A DNA stretch of 64,000 bases from JAPHSX01 sp041554195. Lineage in GTDB: Bacteria; Pseudomonadota; Gammaproteobacteria; Thiohalomonadales; Thiohalomonadaceae. The DNA lies in contig JBFFMJ010000005.1 of NCBI GenBank assembly GCA_041554195.1, positions 152,596 to 216,595 on the forward strand. Reading direction: 5' to 3'. This document shows, in pieces, positions 49,588 through 58,506 of this stretch (positions within the stretch are counted from its first letter, which is position 1; each line of letters begins with the position of its first letter). Below the pieces are notes generated by a model. That model had not been told where the DNA came from and ran no database searches. It was given only the letters and a program-made list of their open reading frames with translations. A program made the translations under genes and the position numbers.

Positions 49588-50871
49588 TTACAGTGTCGCC
49601 AACACCCTGCCCGCCGCAGCGATGGTGTTGTCGATATCCTCATCGGTGTGTGCGCTGGAGACGAAGCCCGCCTCGAACGCGGAGGGTGCGAGGTAGATGC
49701 CTTCCTCCAGCATGCCGTGGAAGAATTTCTTGAAACGCTCGCCGTCGCACTTCTCTACCGCCTGACCGTAGGAGGTGATGGTCTCCTCGGCGGTGAAGAA
49801 GAGGCCGAACATGCCGCCGACATGGTTTTCGCTCATCGGCACGCCCGCCTTTTTCGCCTCGGCCATGATGCCGTTGACCAGTCGCTCGACCTTGGCGGCG
49901 ATCCCCGCGTAGAAGCCGGGCTCTTCGACCAGCTTCATCGTGGCCAGACCGGCGGCCATCGCTACCGGGTTACCGGAGAGGGTGCCGGCCTGGTAGACCG
50001 GGCCGAGGGGGGAGAGTTTTTCCATGATCTCACGCTTGCCGCCAAAGGCACCGACCGGCATGCCGCCGCCGACCACCTTGCCGAGGGTGGTCATGTCGGG
50101 CTTGACGCCGTAGTGGCCCTGGGCACCGCCGAGGGAGACGCGAAAACCGGTCATTACCTCATCGAAGATCAGCACGGTGCCGTGGGCATCGCACACTTCA
50201 CGCAGTGCCTCGAGGAAGCCGGGCACGGGTGGGATGCAGTTCATGTTGCCCGCTACCGGCTCGACGATGATGCAGGCGATCTCTGAGCCAATTTCCGCAA
50301 AGGCCCTCTTTACCCCCTCAATGTCGTTATAGGCGAGGGTGACGGTGTGCTCGGCCAGCGCCGCCGGTACGCCGGGGGAGCTGGGCTCGCCGAAGGTGAG
50401 CATGCCGGAGCCGGCCTTCACCAGCAGCGAGTCGGAGTGGCCGTGGTAGCAGCCCTCGAATTTGACGATCTTGTCGCGCCCGGTGTAACCGCGGGCCAGG
50501 CGGATGGCGCTCATCGTCGCCTCGGTGCCGGAGCTGACCATGCGAACCATATCCATCGAAGGGACCAGCTCGACCAGCTTGTCAGCCATCACGGTCTCGA
50601 TCACGGTGGGGGCACCGAAGCTCAGGCCATTGGCAGCGGTCTCCTGCACGGCCTTGATCACCTCGGGGTGGGCGTGTCCGGCCACCATCGGTCCCCAGGA
50701 GGCAACATAATCGATGAATTTCTCGCCGGTCTCGGCAAAGGTGTAGGCCCCCTCGGCACGCTTGAAGAAGATCGGGTCACCGCCGACACCCTTGAAGGCG
50801 CGTACCGGCGAGTTGACTCCACCGGGGATGTGTTTCTGGGCGGCTTCGAAGAGTTCGTGTGCATTGGGCAT
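49588..50871 (-). CDS. hemL: Glutamate-1-semialdehyde 2,1-aminomutase
   Basis: A PLP enzyme that converts glutamate-1-semialdehyde to 5-aminolevulinate in the C5 route of heme synthesis. At 427 residues it has PGGVNSPVRAFKGVGG at the start, the PLP-lysine segment MTTLGKVVGGGMPVGAFGG and the GSGTEATMSAIRLARG cofactor loop. It is the last gene of a seven-gene minus-strand operon that also holds hemJ. ATG 50871 lies 24 bases after thiE. Confidence 0.96.
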   Translation of the reverse strand: MPNAHELFEAAQKHIPGGVNSPVRAFKGVGGDPIFFKRAEGAYTFAETGEKFIDYVASWGPMVAGHAHPEVIKAVQETAANGLSFGAPTVIETVMADKLVELVPSMDMVRMVSSGTEATMSAIRLARGYTGRDKIVKFEGCYHGHSDSLLVKAGSGMLTFGEPSSPGVPAALAEHTVTLAYNDIEGVKRAFAEIGSEIACIIVEPVAGNMNCIPPVPGFLEALREVCDAHGTVLIFDEVMTGFRVSLGGAQGHYGVKPDMTTLGKVVGGGMPVGAFGGKREIMEKLSPLGPVYQAGTLSGNPVAMAAGLATMKLVEEPGFYAGIAAKVERLVNGIMAEAKKAGVPMSENHVGGMFGLFFTAEETITSYGQAVEKCDGERFKKFFHGMLEEGIYLAPSAFEAGFVSSAHTDEDIDNTIAAAGRVLATL

Positions 50872-50895
50872 GATGCGGTTTCCTGTCTTATTCGG

Positions 50896-51519
50896 TTATT
50901 CAAATAGTTGGGCAATCTTTTCGGCGGCGCTTTTAATATCGGCCTGACCGAATACCTCGGTGATCACGGCGAGCATGTCTGCTCCCGCCTCTACCAGTTG
51001 GTGGCCATTGTCGGCGGTGATGCCGCCGATGGCAACCACCGGAATGGTCAGTTTCTGTTTCGCCTCCTGCAGTAAGGCAAGCTCGGCCTTTACCGCATCG
51101 GGCTTGACCCGTGAGGGGAAGAAGCTGCCGAAGGCGACATAGTCGGCCCCGGCCTTTTCCGCCGCGATGGCGCAGTCGATATCGTTGTAGCAGGAGACGC
51201 CGATAATGGCGCGCGGGCCGAGTTTGGCGCGGGCATCGCTGATGTCGGCGTCGTTCTTGCCCAGGTGTACCCCGGCGGCCATCACCTGAGCGGCCAGCTC
51301 CACATCATCATTAATGATCAGCGGTACGCCGAGCGGACGACACATATTGTTCAGGTCGCTCGCCTCCCACTGGCGTTGCCCGGCATCGCCGCCCTTGTTG
51401 CGGTACTGGATCATCTGCGCCCCGCCCTGAATCGCAAAGGCGACCGCCTCGACCAGCTGTTCGGAGGAGAGCAGTTTGCTGTCGGTGATGGCGTAGAGGC
51501 CATGTGTGAGTTGTGCCAT
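50896..51519 (-). CDS. thiE: Thiamine phosphate synthase
   Basis: Joins HMP-PP and the thiazole phosphate to make thiamine monophosphate. It is 207 residues and a TIM barrel with GLYAITDSKLL, IQYRNKGGD, NDDVELA, VHLGKNDADI, IGVSCYND, AFGSFFPSRVK and PVVAIGGITADN. It starts three bases after thiD, giving a thiD-thiE pair inside the operon. I see no TPP riboswitch in or upstream of the operon. Confidence 0.95.
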   Translation of the reverse strand: MAQLTHGLYAITDSKLLSSEQLVEAVAFAIQGGAQMIQYRNKGGDAGQRQWEASDLNNMCRPLGVPLIINDDVELAAQVMAAGVHLGKNDADISDARAKLGPRAIIGVSCYNDIDCAIAAEKAGADYVAFGSFFPSRVKPDAVKAELALLQEAKQKLTIPVVAIGGITADNGHQLVEAGADMLAVITEVFGQADIKSAAEKIAQLFE

Positions 51520-51522
51520 GAG

Positions 51523-52344
51523 TTACAGTTCCTGATCTTGATTCGATTCTTCGTCATCGCGTGCCCAGAACAGGCGGTTGGGGTGGTGTTGCCCCATGCC
51601 AATGCGATAACCGTTATTCAGTGCCTCCCAGGTGTACTCCTGAGCCTCGTGGATCGCGGTGAAGGGTTCCAGGCCCTGTGCCAGCAACCCGGCAATGGCG
51701 GAGGCGAGGGTGCAGCCCGAGCCGTGGTAGCTGTGGGGCAGACGCCCCCAGGAGAAGGTGTCGAGATGACGGCGGTTGCCGTAGAGGTGGTTATCGACGG
51801 TCTCGGTACTCTCGTGGGTGCCGGTGATCAGCAGCAGCTCACAGCCATCGTTCAACAGCTCTTGCGCGCAGGCCTCCAGGGTGTCGGCCTCGTGGGCCAG
51901 CGCCCGTGCCTCCTCGCTATTGGGGGTAAGCACTGTGACCAGCGGGAACAGCAGCTCGCGCATCGCCACTTGCATCTCATCGCTGCTGAGGCGCGAACCG
52001 CCCCCCGCGCGCAGGATCGGGTCCATTACTACCGGGATCTCGGGGTAATCCTTGAGCAGGGTGTGGATCGCCTCGATATTCTCCAGCGTGGCGAGCAGGC
52101 CGATCTTGATCGCCGCCACCGGCATATCCTCCAGCACCGCGCGGGCCTGTTCGATCACCACGGTGGAGTCGACGGGATCGAGGCGCATCACATTCTGCGT
52201 ATCCTGCACCGTCAGCGCCGTGATCACCGGCGCGGCCTGACAGCCCATGCTGGCAATCGCCTCGATATCAGCCATGATTCCGGCCCCGCCGCTGGGGTCG
52301 TTACCGGCGAAGACGAGGACGATGTTGGGATGTTGTTGTGGCAT
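51523..52344 (-). CDS. thiD: Hydroxymethylpyrimidine (phosphate) kinase ThiD
   Basis: Phosphorylates HMP and HMP-P to HMP-PP for thiamine synthesis. It has 273 residues: ribokinase-fold N-terminus VFAGNDPSGGAGIMADIEAI, PVVMDPILRAGGG, TPNSEEA and LPHSYHGSGCTLASAIAG with the catalytic Asp/Gly region. The start at ATG 52344 fits the family; the longer frame extends into the aldolase gene and is not used. The next gene upstream ends 12 bases earlier. Confidence 0.94.
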   Translation of the reverse strand: MPQQHPNIVLVFAGNDPSGGAGIMADIEAIASMGCQAAPVITALTVQDTQNVMRLDPVDSTVVIEQARAVLEDMPVAAIKIGLLATLENIEAIHTLLKDYPEIPVVMDPILRAGGGSRLSSDEMQVAMRELLFPLVTVLTPNSEEARALAHEADTLEACAQELLNDGCELLLITGTHESTETVDNHLYGNRRHLDTFSWGRLPHSYHGSGCTLASAIAGLLAQGLEPFTAIHEAQEYTWEALNNGYRIGMGQHHPNRLFWARDDEESNQDQEL

Positions 52345-52355
52345 GTTCTTCTTCT

Positions 52356-52913
52356 CTACAAGGTGCCCGCCTGGCGGGCGATAAAGGCGGTCTTGGCGGA
52401 TAATTCGAGTGAACAACTCCACTTGTAGGCAAGGTTGATGTTCTTCGCCTGAGCATAAACGCCATGGCCCCGCACCACCATGATCGGATAGTCGGCCAGC
52501 ACCTCGGCGACCCGCTCCGGCGCCTGCTCGATGTATTTGTCGTAAGGGATGGTGATCACCGGTACGCGGGGGAAGTAGAGCTGCCCCTCGAAGTCGGGGG
52601 GGAGAAAGTCCTCACCGCTCATCGTCAGCGCCACGGTGTAAGGGCCGTGGCTGTGGAGCACTGCACGGGCCTCGGGATTGCTGTGGTAGACCAACCGGTG
52701 CAACGGCGCATCCAGCGAGGCCCCTTCAACGGGCTTGCCGCCAAGTTCGCAGCGCAGCAGCTGGTCGGCACTGAGGGTGTCGGCACAGCAGCCGCTGGGG
52801 GTGACCCAGAAGTCATCATCCACCCGCACCGAGGCGTTGCCGCTGTGCGAGTCGTTGTTGCCGTGCTGGCGCAGCCACTGGTAGTGGCGAGTGAGGTCTT
52901 CGCGTGGGTCCAT
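52356..52913 (-). CDS. Class II aldolase/adducin-family protein
   Basis: A 185-residue zinc-dependent aldolase-fold protein, short for the family (about 210). Zinc-binding histidines are seen in VLHSHGPY and RGHGVYAQ. It is related to fuculose-1-phosphate aldolase and 5-methylthioribulose dehydratase groups. Which sugar phosphate it uses cannot be told. It lies between hemJ and thiD, so it is probably co-transcribed with thiamine and heme genes. No link in metabolism to these is obvious. Confidence 0.82.
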   Translation of the reverse strand: MDPREDLTRHYQWLRQHGNNDSHSGNASVRVDDDFWVTPSGCCADTLSADQLLRCELGGKPVEGASLDAPLHRLVYHSNPEARAVLHSHGPYTVALTMSGEDFLPPDFEGQLYFPRVPVITIPYDKYIEQAPERVAEVLADYPIMVVRGHGVYAQAKNINLAYKWSCSLELSAKTAFIARQAGTL

Positions 52914-52934
52914 AATTATTCTGAGTCTCTAGAT

Positions 52935-53345
52935 TTAGAAGGGTTTTACGACGACCAAAATCGTCACCGCCATCAATATCAGCACCGGCGCCTCGTTAAA
53001 GAAACGGTAGAACTTGTGGCTGCGGGTATTTTTATCTGCGGCAAAGACCTTCACCAGATGACCGCAGTAGAGGTGGTAGCTGATGAGCAGTGTGACCAGC
53101 GCCAGCTTGGCGTGCATCCAGCCGCCACTAAACCCGTAACCCAACCACAGCCAGGTGCCGAGTATCAGGGCGAGGATCGCCAGTGGTGCCATGAAGCGGT
53201 AGAGCTTGTGCTCCATTAGTTTGAGCCGTTCGATTTCGGAGCTTTCGGTCGCCATCGCATGGTTGACGAAGAGGCGCGGCAGGTAGAACAGGCCGGCGAA
53301 CCAGGAGACGACGAAGATAATGTGAAAGGCCTTGATCCAGAGCAT
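52935..53345 (-). CDS. hemJ: Protoporphyrinogen oxidase HemJ (UPF0093)
   Basis: A 136-residue membrane protein with four helices, oxidising protoporphyrinogen IX to protoporphyrin IX in heme synthesis. The family's histidines and acidic residues are present (KAFHIIFVVSWFAGLFYLPRLFV and MEHKLYRFMAPLA, then HAKLALV). It shares an operon with hemL 2 kb downstream, which supports the role. ATG 53345 is three bases after the tlpA-like stop. Confidence 0.9.
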   Translation of the reverse strand: MLWIKAFHIIFVVSWFAGLFYLPRLFVNHAMATESSEIERLKLMEHKLYRFMAPLAILALILGTWLWLGYGFSGGWMHAKLALVTLLISYHLYCGHLVKVFAADKNTRSHKFYRFFNEAPVLILMAVTILVVVKPF

Positions 53346-53348
53346 GGT

Positions 53349-53861
53349 TCAGGCCTTGTTACCGTTGAGCATGGCGATGATGCGGTTATGCAGCGCCTTC
53401 ATGTCCATCTCACCGAGTTTGTATTGCACGATGCGCCCTTGGGGGTCGATGAGGAAGGTGCTGGGGGTGAGGGAGATACCGCCGAAGGCGCGGGCGGCGC
53501 TGCCGTCTTTATCGATGGCGATGGGGTAGGGCACCTGTTTTTGCGCCACCATAGTGCGCACCTGATCCTCCGGGTCGTATTCCATGGCGATACCGATGAT
53601 CTCCAGGCCGCGGGGGCCGAGCTCTTTATACAGTTCGATCAGGTGCGGCATCTCCTTAATGCAGCCGGGGCAGGTGGTGGCCCAGAAAGTGACCACTAGC
53701 GGCTTGCCCTGTAGGGCGGCGAGGTTTATGGATTGCCCCTGCAGGGTGGTGACACTGATCGCCGGGGCCTGTTTGACGCCGCTGGGGGTGAGCCACAGGT
53801 AGCCGAGCAGGGCGGCGATGGCGAGGAGGAAGGTACTGCTGATGAGGGTCTGTTTTTTCAT
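53349..53861 (-). CDS. TlpA-like membrane-anchored thiol-disulfide oxidoreductase
   Basis: A 170-residue protein with an N-terminal membrane anchor (about 5-24) and a thioredoxin-fold domain facing the periplasm. The active site is WATTCPGCIKEMPHL with CPGC, and a TPSTFLIDPQG cis-proline block follows. TlpA/ResA-like proteins reduce thiols for c-type cytochrome maturation or related proteins. Next to hemJ it may link heme supply to cytochrome assembly (inference). Confidence 0.88.
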   Translation of the reverse strand: MKKQTLISSTFLLAIAALLGYLWLTPSGVKQAPAISVTTLQGQSINLAALQGKPLVVTFWATTCPGCIKEMPHLIELYKELGPRGLEIIGIAMEYDPEDQVRTMVAQKQVPYPIAIDKDGSAARAFGGISLTPSTFLIDPQGRIVQYKLGEMDMKALHNRIIAMLNGNKA

Positions 53862-53888
53862 GGTCTACCGGGTTGCGTTGGTGGTTAA

Positions 53889-55616
53889 TTACTGGCCATT
53901 GTAGAGATAGTTGGCCTCAATATCCTGTCGGCTAAGGATACCGAAGATCGTTGGCTGGCGGGTAAGGGTATCACGCACTACGCAGAGTGCCTCGGACTGG
54001 CTCGACTGTAAAAGCTCCCACCCCTCCTGTAGCGTGGCCTGGTAGGCGATGGCGGTGACCTGTAGGCGTTTGGCGGGGATCTCCTGGAGATCAAGCACCG
54101 CTTCATCCCCTTCACGCTCCTCCATATGGCGGGCCAGATCACCGGCCAACATGAGCTCCTGTGGCATCTTCTCATCACTCTCCCTGATGAGTATCCATTG
54201 CGGTTTCTGTTGCAGCAGCGATTTGACCTGCTCGGTGTTGAGCTTGTGATTAGTAATGACGAAGCTGCGGTTCATCACCCCGTAGACCGACAGGCGGCGT
54301 AGCGACTGGGCGATTGGATCGTTGCGGTAGTCGAGGCCGCGGGCGCGCAGTAGCTCCAGGAAGATCGGGCCGCGCTTGAACAGCTCGCTGCTGGTCATGG
54401 TGGCAGCGATCACGGCGAGCATCCCCGGTAGCAGCAGGTTGGGGTTGGCGGTTAGCTCCAGCATGGCGATGAGGGCGGCCAGCGGGGCTTGCAGGGTGGC
54501 CCCCATCATCGCCGCCATGCCGATCATGGCATAGAGGCCGGGGGTGCTGGCAGTCTCGGGAAAAAAGTGTCCAGCCACCATACCCAGCGCCCCGCCAGCG
54601 CTTGCCCCCACCACCATGGTGGGGCCGATCAGACCGCCGGGGAGCCCCAGTCCGAGGCAGGCGGTGGTGGCGAGGAGCTTGATCAGGGCGATGGCGATAA
54701 AGGCAGTAAGCGCATACTCACCCAGCAGAGCGGTGTTTACGGTGTCGTAGCCGACCCCCATGATCTCCGGCACAAACAGGGCACAGATCCCGGCTATGAA
54801 CCCCGCGCTGCCCATGCGCAGCCAGATCGGCCAGCGGGTAAGGCTGGCGGTGAAAAAGAGCATCAGGCGGATGAACAGCGCACCGAGTACCCCGATGGCG
54901 ATGCCGCTGAGTAGCACAAAGGGGAGCTCGCCCATCGAGGCCAGCTGCAGTGTGGGCACGTCGAAGGCGGGGGCCGAGCCGTAGATGAGGCGCATAAACA
55001 CGGTGCCACTGACCGCAGCGAGGATCACCGGGGTGAAGCTGATGATGGTGTACTCCATTATCACCACCTCCATGGCGAAGATCACCCCGGCCAGCGGGGT
55101 GTTAAAGGAGGCCCCGATGGCGGCGGCAACGCCACAGGCGACGAGGATGCGTGCTGAGTTGTGGGGCAGTTTGAACCACTGCCCGAGAAGGCTGCCGTTG
55201 ACCGCGCCAAGGTGGACGCTGGGTCCCTCGCGTCCCACTGAGTTGCCGCTGGCGATGGCGAAAAAGGCACCGATGAACTGCGCCACGGCATTTTGCCAGG
55301 GGAGTTGACCCTGATGATAGGTGAGGCGCTCCATCACATGCACCACCCCCACCTGGGTATGTTCACGGCTAATGAGGTGGAAGATGATACCTAGCAACAG
55401 GGCCCCACCCAGCGGCAGAAAGAAGCGCCAGAGCCCACTCAGGGCCTCGAAGTTTTCGCTATTGCCACCGGGGAGTAGATGTTCCTGCACCCCCTCAATA
55501 GCAAAGCGGAACAGAATGATCACCAGACCGGCCAGCAGCCCTGTGAGGATGCCGAGCAGGGAGAGTTGTGGCAGTGCCTCGGCACGGGCGAGGCGTTGGC
55601 GTAGACGGTCGAGCAA
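53889..55616 (-). CDS. ClC-family chloride channel/antiporter with C-terminal CBS domains
   Basis: A 575-residue membrane protein with the ClC core: GREGPSVHLGAVNG (gating Glu kept), NTPLAGVIFAMEVV (internal proton-path Glu kept) and GLPGGLIGPTMVVGASAGG. The C-terminal region (about 430-575) has CBS-like folds (LMLAGDLARHMEER and TLQEGWELLQSSQS). Kept glutamates suggest Cl-/H+ exchange, not a pure channel. It is the first gene of the seven-gene operon and divergent from argC. Confidence 0.9.
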   Translation of the reverse strand: MLDRLRQRLARAEALPQLSLLGILTGLLAGLVIILFRFAIEGVQEHLLPGGNSENFEALSGLWRFFLPLGGALLLGIIFHLISREHTQVGVVHVMERLTYHQGQLPWQNAVAQFIGAFFAIASGNSVGREGPSVHLGAVNGSLLGQWFKLPHNSARILVACGVAAAIGASFNTPLAGVIFAMEVVIMEYTIISFTPVILAAVSGTVFMRLIYGSAPAFDVPTLQLASMGELPFVLLSGIAIGVLGALFIRLMLFFTASLTRWPIWLRMGSAGFIAGICALFVPEIMGVGYDTVNTALLGEYALTAFIAIALIKLLATTACLGLGLPGGLIGPTMVVGASAGGALGMVAGHFFPETASTPGLYAMIGMAAMMGATLQAPLAALIAMLELTANPNLLLPGMLAVIAATMTSSELFKRGPIFLELLRARGLDYRNDPIAQSLRRLSVYGVMNRSFVITNHKLNTEQVKSLLQQKPQWILIRESDEKMPQELMLAGDLARHMEEREGDEAVLDLQEIPAKRLQVTAIAYQATLQEGWELLQSSQSEALCVVRDTLTRQPTIFGILSRQDIEANYLYNGQ

Positions 55617-55760
55617 TGTCGTTTTCCTGATGGTAAAGTCGGCATATTATGCCAGAGCGGCCCCCTGTTACCGAATATTGCACCCTCAGCCCCTTTTTCT
55701 TTTGTCCTAGCTCTCTTATGATGCACTTCATATGTTACACATTGAGAAGCGCAGGGAATC

Positions 55761-56792
55761 ATGATTAAGGTAGGTATTGTCGGCGGAACCGGTTACACCG
55801 GGGTTGAACTGTTACGGCTTCTGGCCGCCCACCCACAGGTCGAGTTAAAGGTGATCACCTCGCGCTCTGAGGCGGGTATGCCGGTGGCTGATATGTTCCC
55901 CAATCTGCGTGGTCATGTGGATATCGCCTTTAGTGTGCCGGATATCGAGCAGTTGGCCGAGTGTGATGTGGTCTTTTACGCCACCCCTCATGGGGTGGCG
56001 ATGAAGGGGGCGGGCGAGCTGCTGGAGCGCGGCGTGCGGGTGATCGACCTGGGTGCCGACTTCCGCATTAAGGATATTCCGCTGTGGGAGCAGTGGTACG
56101 GCATGAAGCACACCACCCCCGAGCTGGTTGCGGAGGCGGTCTATGGCCTGCCGGAAAATAACCGTGAGGCGATAACGGGCGCTCGGTTGATTGCCTGTCC
56201 TGGTTGTTATCCCACCGCGAGCCAGCTCGGTTTGCTGCCACTTATTGAAAATGGCCTGGTCGATACCTCGCGTCTTATCGCCGATACCAAATCGGGGGTG
56301 AGCGGTGCCGGACGCAAGGCGAGTGTCGGCACACTGTTGTGTGAGACCAGCGAGAGTATGAAGGCCTACGCGGTGGCGGGCCATCGTCACCAGCCGGAGA
56401 TCAGCGAACGGCTCTCCGAGGTGGCAGGGCATCCGGTCGGCCTCACCTTTGTGCCGCACCTGACACCGATGATTCGTGGCATCCACGCCACCCTCTATGC
56501 CACCCTTAAGGGCGAGCCGGGTGACCTGCAGGCGCTTTATGAGGCGCGTTATAAGGATGAGTACTTCGTTGATGTGATGCCCGCCGGGTCTCACCCTGAG
56601 ACCCGCTCGGTGAAGGGGGCAAACCACTGTCGCATCGCCATTCACCGTCCGGGGGGGGGCGATACAGTGGTGATCCTCTCGGTGATCGACAACCTGGTGA
56701 AGGGGGCTTCGGGTCAGGCGGTGCAAAATATGAATGTGATGTTTGGTCTGGAAGAGAAGTGCGGCCTTGAGCAGATCGCCCTGCTGCCATGA
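55761..56792 (+). CDS. argC: N-acetyl-gamma-glutamyl-phosphate reductase
   Basis: NADPH-dependent third step of arginine synthesis. It is 343 residues: N-terminal Rossmann VGIVGGTGYTGVELLRLLAAHP, catalytic Cys in IACPGCYPTASQLGLLPL and the GHRHQPEISE segment. The last four bases overlap the next gene's start (ATGA), so it heads a three-gene operon with a membrane coiled-coil protein and a bactofilin. No other arg gene is close. Confidence 0.96.
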   Translation: MIKVGIVGGTGYTGVELLRLLAAHPQVELKVITSRSEAGMPVADMFPNLRGHVDIAFSVPDIEQLAECDVVFYATPHGVAMKGAGELLERGVRVIDLGADFRIKDIPLWEQWYGMKHTTPELVAEAVYGLPENNREAITGARLIACPGCYPTASQLGLLPLIENGLVDTSRLIADTKSGVSGAGRKASVGTLLCETSESMKAYAVAGHRHQPEISERLSEVAGHPVGLTFVPHLTPMIRGIHATLYATLKGEPGDLQALYEARYKDEYFVDVMPAGSHPETRSVKGANHCRIAIHRPGGGDTVVILSVIDNLVKGASGQAVQNMNVMFGLEEKCGLEQIALLP

Positions 56793-57508
56793 GTCATCTG
56801 ATCGTCAAGCAGCGCTCGTTCTGGCACTCACGCCTCGGCATCACTGTGGTTGTGTTGTTTTTACTGCTCTTGATTGCGGGCATCTTTGAGTTTGGGCGTT
56901 ATCGCGGGGGTTACGATAGCCTGGCGGCATCGGATGCCTACTCCGCCCTGCATCAACAGATTGCTGAACTGGAACAACATCACCGCACCCTGCGTGAGCA
57001 GAACGCGGTGCTGGAGCGTAGTGGGCAGATTGAACGTCAGGCCTATAAGCAGTTAGAAGGGGCGGTGACCGGACTGCAGGATGAGATTCTGGAGCTAAAG
57101 GAGGAGCTGGCCTTTTATCGCGGTATTATCTCGCCCAATGATGCCACTAAAGGCTTGATCATACAGGACTTTGAGCTTAGTCAGGGGGCGCTGCCACGTC
57201 ACTATAAGTACAAAGTGGTGTTAACCCAGGTGTTGAATAATGGTACTGTGGCGCGGGGTAACCTGCGCTTTGAGGTGGAGGGGGTGCAGAAGGGGGAGCG
57301 GAAGCGTTATACCCTGGAGCAGATGAGCGACAGCAAGGAGAAAAGTGATCCTGCGTTCCGCTTTAAATATTTCCAGATCCTGGAGGCCGAATTTATCTTG
57401 CCCGAGGGATTTGAGCCGATTAAAGTCAATCTTATCGTTAAGCCAAAGAGCAAGGCACACAAGAAGCTGACCCAGGCATTTGACTGGGTAGTTGGAGAGA
57501 AGGGTTAA
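56789..57508 (+). CDS. Single-pass coiled-coil membrane protein (DUF6776-like)
   Basis: A 239-residue protein with a short N-terminal cytoplasmic part, one membrane helix (about 17-35), a coiled-coil stalk (about 50-110) and a C-terminal beta-like domain (LRFEVEGVQKGERKRYTL...). It resembles the DUF6776 family found upstream of bactofilins. Its position between argC and bactofilin, with two-base spacing to the latter, suggests a membrane partner of the bactofilin scaffold (inference). Confidence 0.78.
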   Translation: MSHLIVKQRSFWHSRLGITVVVLFLLLLIAGIFEFGRYRGGYDSLAASDAYSALHQQIAELEQHHRTLREQNAVLERSGQIERQAYKQLEGAVTGLQDEILELKEELAFYRGIISPNDATKGLIIQDFELSQGALPRHYKYKVVLTQVLNNGTVARGNLRFEVEGVQKGERKRYTLEQMSDSKEKSDPAFRFKYFQILEAEFILPEGFEPIKVNLIVKPKSKAHKKLTQAFDWVVGEKG

Positions 57509-57510
57509 TA

Positions 57511-57933
57511 ATGTTTGGAAATAAGAGTAAATCGTCACCCAAGGGCACCAAGATCGATACCCTGATTGGACAAAATTCCGAGCTGCAGGGGGACATTCAC
57601 TTCAGTGGTGGCCTGCATGTGGATGGCACCATTAAGGGCAATGTCTTCGCCGATGCCGACAGCGGTTCGGTGCTCAGCCTGAGTGAACGTGGTCATATTG
57701 AAGGTGAGGTGCGGGTGCCCAATATCGTTCTTAACGGTAGCGTTAAGGGGGATGTACATGCATCAGAGCATATTGAGCTGGCAGAGAAGGCTCGCGTTGT
57801 CGGTAATGTTTACTACAAGTTTATTGAGATGGTGCGCGGCGCTGAGGTAAACGGCAGCCTGGTACATAAAGAGGATGGTTTTCAGCCGGCCCCCAAGGTT
57901 GAGCTGCTGAGCGCCAGTGGTGAAGATTCTTGA
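57511..57933 (+). CDS. Bactofilin
   Basis: A 140-residue cytoskeletal protein made of the bactofilin beta-helix (about 25-115): IGQNSELQGDIHFSGGLHVDGTIKGNV with regular GxV/I repeats, then short flexible ends. Bactofilins polymerise without nucleotide and position envelope enzymes. It follows the coiled-coil protein by two bases, so it is co-translated. The basic N-terminus (KSKSSPKGTK) may touch the membrane. Confidence 0.92.
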   Translation: MFGNKSKSSPKGTKIDTLIGQNSELQGDIHFSGGLHVDGTIKGNVFADADSGSVLSLSERGHIEGEVRVPNIVLNGSVKGDVHASEHIELAEKARVVGNVYYKFIEMVRGAEVNGSLVHKEDGFQPAPKVELLSASGEDS

Positions 57934-57999
57934 CTAAATGACTTGGATATGGTGAATTAGGCCCTAAGTTAGTCTCTATACCGATTTTGGAGAAGTGTG

Positions 58000-58341
58000 A
58001 TGAGTGATGAAGAGAGCCCCTTGGTCTTTACCGATAGCGCCGCCGATAAGGTAAAGGCGCTAATCGTGGAGGAGGGTAACGACAACCTGAAGCTGCGCGT
58101 TTATGTGACTGGCGGTGGCTGTTCCGGTTTTCAGTATGGATTTACCTTTGATGAGGCAGTGAATGACGGCGATACTTCGGTAGAGAAGAACGGCGTGACC
58201 CTGCTGATCGACCCGATGAGCTACCAGTACATGGTGGGCGCGGAGATCGACTACAAAGAAGATCTGGAGGGTGCACAGTTTGTAATTCGTAACCCCAACG
58301 CCACTACCACCTGCGGTTGTGGTTCCTCCTTCTCGCCGTAG
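58000..58341 (+). CDS. erpA: Iron-sulfur cluster insertion protein ErpA
   Basis: A-type carrier that delivers [4Fe-4S] clusters to target enzymes. At 113 residues it has the three conserved cysteines in GGGCSGFQYGF and TTTCGCGSSF, the family hallmark. GGAG supports ATG 58000; a GTG at 57997 is just upstream. A strong terminator follows. Confidence 0.95.
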   Translation: MSDEESPLVFTDSAADKVKALIVEEGNDNLKLRVYVTGGGCSGFQYGFTFDEAVNDGDTSVEKNGVTLLIDPMSYQYMVGAEIDYKEDLEGAQFVIRNPNATTTCGCGSSFSP

Positions 58342-58366
58342 TTTTCGCTGCTGTTGCGAGATGTGT

Positions 58367-58406
58367 ACTAGGCCCGGACGGGAGATCGTCCGGGCCTAGT
58401 AGTTTT
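58367..58406 (+). terminator. Terminator after erpA
   Basis: A 14-base perfect stem (58367-58380 with 58387-58400) has a six-base loop, followed by AGTTTT. The T-tract is short but the stem is very stable. Confidence 0.8.
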
Positions 58407-58506
58407 AGGCCTTGAAGAAGTGTGGTTTCGCCTCTATACCCAAGTAACAGGCTAGACTATTCGCTGGCTTGACGTATCTATTAATCGACATGAGGGACTC
58501 ATTCGC

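Noticed and set aside
51265..52428. A 387-codon plus-strand frame opposite thiD/thiE
   Set aside because: It is a shadow of two genes with firm motifs.
52345..52940. TPP riboswitch for thiD-thiE
   Set aside because: The genes are internal to an operon and no THI-box sequence is seen upstream.
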